A DNA stretch of 21,011 nucleotides, taken from assembly GCA_900551775.1 (NCBI GenBank), contig URXI01000042.1, positions 1-21,011 of the forward strand. Reading direction: 5' to 3'. Shown piece after piece: positions 15,926 to 21,011 of this stretch (position 1 is its first letter; the number at the start of each line of letters is the position of its first letter). A program made the position numbers and the translations under genes. This DNA is from an uncultured Eubacterium sp. (GTDB lineage Bacteria; Bacillota; Clostridia; Peptostreptococcales; Anaerovoracaceae). Under the pieces are notes generated by a model that was given only the letters and a program-made list of their open reading frames with translations, was not told the DNA's origin and did not search any database.

Positions 15926-15996
15926 GAGCGTATTTGAAAAATCATTCCCGCAATCTACATATCCTGCTTTGCGAAAAGCATTTTTCAAACGCGCTC
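15926..15996. repeat. MITE/REP-like palindromic element
   Basis: A 71-bp element whose ends, GAGCGTATTTGAAAAAT (15926–15942) and ATTTTTCAAACGCGCTC (15980–15996), pair at 15 of 17 positions. The interior has a second hairpin, TGCTTT-GCGA-AAAGCA, with a GNRA-type loop. No coding potential. The shape is that of short dispersed palindromes in Clostridia genomes; I see only one copy here. Confidence 0.5.
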
Positions 15997-15999
15997 AAA

Positions 16000-16076
16000 A
16001 AAAGAGTTATATTTCAGAAATTTTAAATGTGTTTCTATTTCAGAAATACATTTAAACCATGAAATATAACTCTTTT
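16000..16076. terminator. Compound bidirectional terminator
   Basis: The outer arms, AAAAGAGTTATATTTCA (16000–16016) and TGAAATATAACTCTTTT (16060–16076), are a perfect 17-bp stem. The inner arms (16022–16036 and 16042–16056) add 15 pairs with one wobble and a 5-nt loop. On the plus strand ATTTTTTAT follows, on the minus strand a run of T, so it can end both the activase transcript and the opposing flippase operon. Confidence 0.8.
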
Positions 16077-16097
16077 ATTTTTTATAACTTCTGTTTT

Positions 16098-17726
16098 TTA
16101 ATTATTCTGCCAGAACGGAAGTTTCTCGGCAATCCTTATCAGATAGCTTCCACCCGGAATTCTTCTAAGCTGTGATTCTGACGGCTTGCTGATAACCAGA
16201 TAAGCAAACAAATAAACAATCGCAGCAACAGGAATGGAAACGATCAGACAAATGAAATTGGATTTTACAAAAATATTCAAGCCATAGCAGATACAGCCTG
16301 CAACAATTCCCATGGGAACAGATGCAAGAACAGGATACAGATATCCTTCTTTCCACGGGTTTTTATACTGCAAATACTTCTTCATCGCCCTGTCGTTTAA
16401 TACACATACAACCACAGAATAGATCACCATTGCGATCAGCAGTGCATAAACTCCAAGGTTTGTAGTAAACAGCAACACTACCACTACCACAATATCCACA
16501 ACCAGTGCGATTGCTGCCGTAATCACCGGAATCCTCTGCTGTCCGATTGCCTGCAGAACTCCATTGGAAATATTTGACATTCCATTGAGCAGAATTGAAA
16601 ACGAACCAAGGATCAGCAGGTTGGCTGCCAGTCCTGTGGAATTTCCGTAAAGCAAAAATACAATCGGCTGTGCAAGCACTGCCAGTCCCATTGCACATGG
16701 AGCGGAAACTACCATCGAAAGCTGTACGGTCTGGTCAATGCACTCTCTGGTCGCTTCAATATCTCCGGTGGCATACAGGGCAGAAACTTCCGGAATCATG
16801 GAAGTAGGTGCCGTACTGGACAGGGTCAGAGGAATATTAATAATTGTCATAAAGTAAGTGGCATACTCTGCATATAAAATACCGATCTGTGCGGCATCTC
16901 CACCTCTTCTTCCCAGAATATCCGAGAAAAGATACCCATTGATATAAGCATTTACATTATAAACAAAGGCGCTGAGAATGATCGGCGAAACAACCAGGAT
17001 GATCACACGAAAAATCTCTTTGTAGGACTCTTCCTGATGTCTGTGATCTCTCTCTACCCGGTGCAGGATTTTTCTGCGGTTTACACCATATACCAGAAGC
17101 ATGAATGCCAATGCAGTCACCACTCCGGCTCCGGTTCCTACTGTGGAACCTGCTGCCCCCCATTTTGCAATGCTGTTCTCTGTTCCATCTGAGAATGCAT
17201 TGATGAATCCCCAGGCTGCCAGAAGACTGACTGCCGCATTAAATACCTGCTCAATGATCTGGGAGATAGATGTTGGCATCATATTTCTGTATGCCTGAAA
17301 ATATCCTCTGAATACCCCAAGAATACCGGACAAAAAAATCGTCGGAGCCAGAATCTGAAGTGCCGGAATTGCATCCTTCTGATTCTGAGGGATGATCAGT
17401 CCTGCTCCAAAGAGACAGAATAAACCGACCACTCCGCCAATCACCATGGCATAGATCATGGCACCCTTAAAGAACTTATGTGCATTTCTGTAATCCTTCA
17501 GGGCAATACGCTCGGAAATCAGTTTGGATACCGCCTGTGGGATACTAAAGGATGCGATCATCAGAAGGATCATATAGGCATTCTGCGCAAGACTTGTATA
17601 GCCCATTCCAAGGCTTCCTATAATATTGGAAAGGGGACTCTTGTACAGAAGACCGATCACCTTGGAGATCATAGCTGCAATCATCAGAAAGGATGCATTT
17701 TTTACTAAATTATTTTTCTGATTCAT
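16098..17726 (-). CDS. Polysaccharide/lipid II flippase, SpoVB/MurJ-like (MOP superfamily)
   Basis: The 542-residue protein has about fourteen transmembrane helices. The N-terminal signature (ASFLMIAAMISKVIGLLYKS, then GMGYTSLAQNAYMILLMIAS and FSIPQAVSKLISERIALKDY) is that of the Firmicute YtgP/SpoVB group of the MOP superfamily, which includes MurJ-type lipid II flippases and sporulation-specific SpoVB. Such proteins move lipid-linked cell-wall or polysaccharide precursors across the membrane. Which of these it is cannot be decided from sequence alone. The ribosome site is weak: AGGTAA lies about 25 nt from the ATG and the intervening 17735–17759 can form a small hairpin. It is last in the hisH–hisF–ung run, 45 nt after ung, and ends at the compound terminator. 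Confidence 0.9.
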   Translation of the reverse strand: MNQKNNLVKNASFLMIAAMISKVIGLLYKSPLSNIIGSLGMGYTSLAQNAYMILLMIASFSIPQAVSKLISERIALKDYRNAHKFFKGAMIYAMVIGGVVGLFCLFGAGLIIPQNQKDAIPALQILAPTIFLSGILGVFRGYFQAYRNMMPTSISQIIEQVFNAAVSLLAAWGFINAFSDGTENSIAKWGAAGSTVGTGAGVVTALAFMLLVYGVNRRKILHRVERDHRHQEESYKEIFRVIILVVSPIILSAFVYNVNAYINGYLFSDILGRRGGDAAQIGILYAEYATYFMTIINIPLTLSSTAPTSMIPEVSALYATGDIEATRECIDQTVQLSMVVSAPCAMGLAVLAQPIVFLLYGNSTGLAANLLILGSFSILLNGMSNISNGVLQAIGQQRIPVITAAIALVVDIVVVVVLLFTTNLGVYALLIAMVIYSVVVCVLNDRAMKKYLQYKNPWKEGYLYPVLASVPMGIVAGCICYGLNIFVKSNFICLIVSIPVAAIVYLFAYLVISKPSESQLRRIPGGSYLIRIAEKLPFWQNN

Positions 17727-17771
17727 GTTATCACTGTGTGTCTTTTACCTGACTACACATTACCTCTTTTC

Positions 17772-18446
17772 TTATATATTTTCTATCTGCCAGTCGATTG
17801 GTTCCAGACCATTGGCAACAAGAAATTCGTTTGTTTTACTGAAATGTTTACACCCGAAAAATCCCCTGTAAGCAGACAGAGGACTTGGATGAGGTGCCTC
17901 CAGAATCAGATGCTTCGGATTATTCAGCATGGATTTTTTCATCTGCGCCGGACGTCCCCAGAGCAGAAATACAATAGGACGGTCCTGCTCATTCAGAACC
18001 TGGATCGCAGCATCCGTAAACTGCTCCCAGCCGATCCCCCTGTGTGAATTTGCCTGATGGGCACGTACAGTCAGAACTGTGTTCAGAAGAAGCACCCCCT
18101 GCTTTGCCCATTTCTCCAGATAGCCGTTATTGGGGATATAGCATCCGCAGTCATCATGGAGCTCCTGATAAATATTCACCAGAGACGGCGGAGTCTCCAC
18201 TCCTCTCTTCACGGAAAAACAAAGCCCATGAGCCTGTCCGTCATTATGATAGGGATCCTGACCCAGAATCACTACCTTCACTTCATTTAACGGTGTAAAA
18301 TGAAATGCATTAAACAGATCATCTGCAGGAGGAAAAATCTTCCTGGTCTGATATTCTGTCATCACCGTTTTATATAATTTTGCATAATACGGCTGGTGAA
18401 ACTCTCCCTTCAGGGCTTCCAGCCAGTCACCTGAAATTGCTGACAT
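17772..18446 (-). CDS. ung: Uracil-DNA glycosylase (family 1)
   Basis: The 224-residue protein cuts uracil from DNA to start base-excision repair. The family 1 signatures are intact: water-activating GQDPYH (62–67, Asp64) and the DNA-intercalating HPSPLSAYRGFFGC (His186 onward). The length is normal. An AAGGATAAGG stretch precedes the ATG. It lies 32 nt after hisF and 45 nt before the flippase gene, on the same strand, so co-transcription is likely even though the functions differ. Dut in the same window acts on the same problem from the nucleotide side, but in a separate transcript. Confidence 0.97.
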   Translation of the reverse strand: MSAISGDWLEALKGEFHQPYYAKLYKTVMTEYQTRKIFPPADDLFNAFHFTPLNEVKVVILGQDPYHNDGQAHGLCFSVKRGVETPPSLVNIYQELHDDCGCYIPNNGYLEKWAKQGVLLLNTVLTVRAHQANSHRGIGWEQFTDAAIQVLNEQDRPIVFLLWGRPAQMKKSMLNNPKHLILEAPHPSPLSAYRGFFGCKHFSKTNEFLVANGLEPIDWQIENI

Positions 18447-18478
18447 ACCTTATCCTTCACCTCTTGTATTTTTCGTGG

Positions 18479-19237
18479 TCATCGTCTGACAGAAATTCCC
18501 CTGTCAGACAGATAATCCTTCACCTGAGAAATCTCCAGTTCTTTATAATGGAACAAAGACGCAGCCAGTGCAGCATCTGCTCCCCCTTCGGTCAGTGCAT
18601 CATAAAAATGCTCCAGTGTCCCAGCACCCCCTGATGCAATCACAGGAATGGAGACAGCATCAGCGATTGCTCTGGTAAGAGCCAGGTCATATCCTGCTTT
18701 TGTACCGTCACAGTCCATACTGGTGAGAAGAATTTCCCCTGCGCCCAAAGCTTCCACTTTCTTTGCCCACTCTATGGCATCAATTCCTGTATCCAGTCTT
18801 CCGCCATGTTTGTAAATATTCCATCCGCCGTCTTCTCTGCGCTTGGCATCAATAGCCACAACTACGCACTGGCTTCCAAACTTGTCAGCCGCCTCACTGA
18901 TCAGTTCCGGTCTGTCAATTGCTGCAGAATTTACGGAAATCTTATCTGCTCCTTCTCTCAGCAGTTTCTTGAAATCATCTACAGTACGGATACCGCCGCC
19001 TACTGTAAACGGGATAAATACATTGGCAGCAACCCGTCTTACCATGTCAACTACCGTATCTCTCTGTTCGCAGGATGCTGTAATATCGAGAAACACCAGT
19101 TCATCTGCTCCTGCTGCATCATAGGCTTTGGCAATCTCCACCGGATCACCCGCATCGCGAAGCTGCACAAAATTTACGCCCTTTACCACACGTCCGTTAT
19201 TTACATCCAGGCAGGGAATAATTCTCTTTGTAAACAT
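18479..19237 (-). CDS. hisF: Imidazole glycerol phosphate synthase, cyclase subunit
   Basis: The protein has 252 residues from the ATG at 19237. A longer frame reaches 19294, but its extra 19 residues lie in hisH and the standard N-terminus MFTKRIIPCLDV starts here with GGAGG correctly spaced in the end of hisH. It is a TIM-barrel enzyme that uses ammonia from HisH to turn PRFAR into imidazole glycerol phosphate and AICAR in histidine synthesis. Catalytic Asp11 (CLDV) and Asp130 (AIDAKR) are present, with phosphate-binding VGGGIR and ASGGAG. It starts 1 nt after the hisH stop. Gly codons favour GGA here, unlike the GGC of dnaG. Confidence 0.97.
   Translation of the reverse strand: MFTKRIIPCLDVNNGRVVKGVNFVQLRDAGDPVEIAKAYDAAGADELVFLDITASCEQRDTVVDMVRRVAANVFIPFTVGGGIRTVDDFKKLLREGADKISVNSAAIDRPELISEAADKFGSQCVVVAIDAKRREDGGWNIYKHGGRLDTGIDAIEWAKKVEALGAGEILLTSMDCDGTKAGYDLALTRAIADAVSIPVIASGGAGTLEHFYDALTEGGADAALAASLFHYKELEISQVKDYLSDRGISVRR
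18484..18509. repeat. Perfect 9-bp inverted repeat in the last codons of hisF
   Basis: GTCTGACAG (18484–18492) and CTGTCAGAC (18501–18509) are exact complements around 8 nt. They encode the C-terminal residues SDRGISVR of HisF. In the mRNA the hairpin sits just before the stop codon and the ung ribosome site; no U-run follows. Confidence 0.7.
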
Positions 19238-19238
19238 C

Positions 19239-19877
19239 TTATTTTCCCTCCTTCTCAGTATTGCCGTCTTTTCCCACAGCAGCAAAATTTTCAAGTATCT
19301 TCAGTCCCCATTTGCTGCTCTTTTCCGGATGGAACTGGCAGGCAAATACATTGTCCTTTTCTACGGAAGCATGAATACAGGTGCTGTATTCTGTAGTAGC
19401 CTTTACAATCTCAGGCTCCTCTGCCTGCAGATAATAAGAATGCACAAAATATACATAGGTCTGTTCCGGGATTCCCTGAAACAGTCTGCCATTATTCTGA
19501 AAATGCAGGGAATTCCATCCCATATGTGGAATCTTAAGCCCCGGCGCAGGCGGAATCTTAACAATTTTCCCTTTCAGGATTCCAAGACCTTCCACACCCG
19601 GTGTCTCCTCGCTGCTTTCAAACAGAAGCTGTAATCCCAGACAGATTCCCAGAAACGGAGTCTTCTTCTCTACAATCTCATGGATCACAGGCACAAGTCC
19701 GTATGTATGAAGATTCTCCATAGCCTGTCCAAAGCTTCCCACGCCCGGCAGAATGACTTTATCTGCATTTAACAGAATCTGTGGATCGCGGGTTACTGTT
19801 GTTTCTTCCCCAAGATAATGAAGTGCTTTTTCCACACTTTTAATATTTCCGGCATCATAGTCGATTATTGCTATCAT
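19239..19877 (-). CDS. hisH: Imidazole glycerol phosphate synthase, glutaminase subunit
   Basis: The 212-residue class I glutamine amidotransferase hydrolyses glutamine and channels ammonia to HisF. The catalytic triad is visible: Cys79 in FLGICLGLQLLF, and His183 and Glu185 in CQFHPEKSS. The oxyanion region PGVGSFGQAM is also typical. AGGAGG lies 6–7 nt before the ATG. Only hisH and hisF of the histidine pathway are in the window; the rest must lie elsewhere. The stop codon is 1 nt from the hisF start, so the two subunits are coupled in translation. Confidence 0.97.
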   Translation of the reverse strand: MIAIIDYDAGNIKSVEKALHYLGEETTVTRDPQILLNADKVILPGVGSFGQAMENLHTYGLVPVIHEIVEKKTPFLGICLGLQLLFESSEETPGVEGLGILKGKIVKIPPAPGLKIPHMGWNSLHFQNNGRLFQGIPEQTYVYFVHSYYLQAEEPEIVKATTEYSTCIHASVEKDNVFACQFHPEKSSKWGLKILENFAAVGKDGNTEKEGK

Positions 19878-19984
19878 TTTATCCTCCTGATGTCATTATC
19901 TTTTTTCCTCATTATGGTAATCCGAAATCTATCCGGATCACACGTCAGACCGGAATAAAATATCCGATTAAAACGCTACAATAC

Positions 19985-20012
19985 AGTATACCCCAAAAAC
20001 AGACAGTTGCAA
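19985..20012 (-). promoter_or_regulatory. Promoter of the hisH–hisF–ung–flippase operon
   Basis: On the minus strand TTGCAA (20007–20012, 4 of 6) is followed after 16 bp by TATACT (19985–19990, 5 of 6). The start would be near 19978, giving a leader of about 100 nt with only short self-complementary segments (ATCCG/CGGAT). No T-box, his-codon leader peptide or known riboswitch was recognised in it. Confidence 0.5.
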
Positions 20013-20036
20013 AGTGCTTTCTTTTTTCTACACAAA

Positions 20037-20092
20037 AAAAGTGTGTACCTTGTCACATAAGCTGGACTTACGCTGACAGGATACACACTTTT
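20037..20092 (-). terminator. Terminator after the kinase-like/79-aa gene pair
   Basis: On the minus strand AAAAGTGTGTATCCTGTCA pairs with TGACAAGGTACACACTTTT apart from two wobble positions, enclosing a second hairpin (CGTAAG-tccag-CTTATG). A run of seven T follows the stem on that strand. It separates the upstream gene pair from the hisH promoter. Confidence 0.8.
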
Positions 20093-20135
20093 CACAGCAA
20101 AGTTTCCTGTTTTTTAATCAAATTTTGCAGGTTAT

Positions 20136-20375
20136 TTAATTCAGATAATCACCAACCGGCGATGTATTATACTGTTTCTTAATCTCAATCACAATAGAAC
20201 CATCCTCATTTGTTTTTTCTGATAAGATTCTGTACTCTGTCCCGCTCTTTTCCAGCTGCGCTTTATACTTTTCACACTCCTGTACAATCGTCTTTTTTGC
20301 ATACTCTGTCGTTTCTCCGTCATGGTTGGAAAAACACAATGTCTGAGTGATACAAGCTGTTTTTATTTCGCGCAT
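20136..20375 (-). CDS. Small hypothetical protein coupled to the kinase-like gene
   Basis: The 79-residue protein has no transmembrane segment and no recognised motif. A short beta-like start (IKTACITQTLCFSNH) is followed by a charged amphipathic helix (about 25–45) and a beta hairpin (EYRILSEKTNEDGSIVIEIK). The start overlaps the end of the cytidylate-kinase-like gene by 13 nt in another frame, and no good ribosome site is visible, so translation probably depends on read-through from upstream. The alpha/beta pattern suggests a small, folded, soluble protein. It may be a partner of the kinase-like protein; this is inferred from overlap only. Confidence 0.6.
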   Translation of the reverse strand: MREIKTACITQTLCFSNHDGETTEYAKKTIVQECEKYKAQLEKSGTEYRILSEKTNEDGSIVIEIKKQYNTSPVGDYLN

Positions 20376-20950
20376 TCCATAATTATCATCTCACATCTGT
20401 CATATCCAAGCTGTGAGCTGTTCAGGCACAGTGTGTAATTGCTGGCTTTTCCCCAGTTCTGATCTGTGTAAAAGTTATAATTTGTTCTTCGCCTTTTATC
20501 TGTGTCTGCCATCATTTTCACAGCTTCCTTCTCTTTTACATTGTATAAACCAGTGATACGCTTTATTTTTTCCGACATGTCCCCATGAATAAATACATTC
20601 AGCACATCATCCCGGTCTTTCAGGATATAGTCTGCATTTCTTCCAATGATCACACAAGGCTCCTTCTCAGCCAATTCTAAAATAATATTTCTCTGTGCCT
20701 CATACACCATGTCCTCCACAGATTTTCCTGTGATATCACGACCGGAAAATGCATATGCGAACAAACCTTTTTTCGGAGATAATTCCGCATTTTCCTGAAT
20801 ATATTCCGGTGATAAGCCGGACTTTTCTGCAATCTGACCAATGATATTTTTATCATAATAGGCAATTCCGAGTTTCTTTGCCACTTCTTCTCCGATAAAA
20901 CGTCCACCGCTTCCAAATTCCCTGCTGATCGTAATAATTCTTTTTGCCAT
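20363..20950 (-). CDS. Cytidylate kinase-like family protein
   Basis: The 195-residue protein has a P-loop-like ITISREFGSGGRFIGEEVAKK at residues 6–26, as in the AAA/NMP-kinase-like cytidylate kinase 2 family, then AYYDKNIIGQIAEKSG and a later IIGRNADYIL strand. The lid-region basic motif DKRRRTNYNFYT is also typical. This family is separate from essential Cmk; its real substrate is not established. AGGAGG (complement at 20959–20964) lies 8 nt before the ATG, which fixes the start. The C-terminus overlaps the 79-aa gene. Any promoter is beyond or at the very end of the window; 20965–21011 is AT-rich with nothing recognisable. Confidence 0.88.
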   Translation of the reverse strand: MAKRIITISREFGSGGRFIGEEVAKKLGIAYYDKNIIGQIAEKSGLSPEYIQENAELSPKKGLFAYAFSGRDITGKSVEDMVYEAQRNIILELAEKEPCVIIGRNADYILKDRDDVLNVFIHGDMSEKIKRITGLYNVKEKEAVKMMADTDKRRRTNYNFYTDQNWGKASNYTLCLNSSQLGYDRCEMIIMECAK

Positions 20951-21011
20951 CTCTGATTCCTCCTAGTTTAAAACATCAACCCTATTTTTTCTGATTTTCT
21001 TTAAAAATACA

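Noticed and set aside
19238..19294. N-terminal extension of hisF by 19 residues
   Set aside because: HisF proteins begin at MFTKRIIPCLDV, and the ribosome site fits the ATG at 19237; the extension lies within hisH.
19878..19984. T-box or histidine attenuator before hisH
   Set aside because: There is no T-box sequence, no His-rich leader peptide and no terminator between the promoter and hisH.
1..21011. Defence island, prophage, insertion sequence or integrated element
   Set aside because: No transposase, integrase, restriction, toxin–antitoxin or phage structural genes were found, and no attachment-site duplication or tRNA was seen.

Overview
The window looks like chromosomal DNA of a spore-forming, anaerobic Clostridia-type Firmicute. 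The clues are a class A-like RNase P RNA, the dnaG–rpoD–trmK–nif3 core block, a giant 2-hydroxyacyl-CoA dehydratase activase fusion, strong AGGAGG ribosome sites, and a cysteine-rich protein behind a sigmaK-like sporulation promoter. The right half resembles Lachnospiraceae in gene content. The left half could be a different Clostridia lineage (see the findings on a possible seam inside the giant gene). No CRISPR array, insertion sequence, tRNA, prophage or recognisable defence system was seen; most of the window is housekeeping DNA.

Left part (1–9.0 kb). The window opens with the 3' end of a probable alpha/beta hydrolase, which converges across a bidirectional terminator on a 26-cysteine protein (446–1417, minus strand). 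A plus-strand run follows: a 77-aa two-helix membrane protein, an M16 zinc peptidase, dut and dgt (dUTP and dGTP clean-up, overlapping or nearly so), a weak terminator, then dnaG, rpoD/sigA, trmK and a Nif3-family gene, closely packed. This block combines nucleotide-pool control, replication priming, the housekeeping sigma factor and tRNA modification.

Middle (9.0–16.1 kb). The RNase P RNA gene (9054–9400) has its own extended -10 promoter and a hairpin that overlaps its 3' end. A 160-nt structured and repetitive leader precedes a MATE transporter. A YkgJ-like cysteine-cluster gene converges on it stop codon to stop codon. Next is a 1410-residue protein: two tandem BadF/HgdC-type ATPase modules, a cysteine-rich linker, and a DUF2229/HgdB-like dehydratase part. 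It ends at a stack of three large palindromes, the last a bidirectional terminator.

Right part (16.1–21.0 kb, all minus strand). A hisH–hisF–ung–flippase operon appears to be driven from a promoter near 20.0 kb, and upstream of it lies a cytidylate-kinase-like gene overlapping a 79-aa unknown gene. HisH and HisF form imidazole-glycerol-phosphate synthase. Ung removes uracil from DNA and so complements the distant dut. The flippase is of the SpoVB/MurJ-like MOP superfamily.
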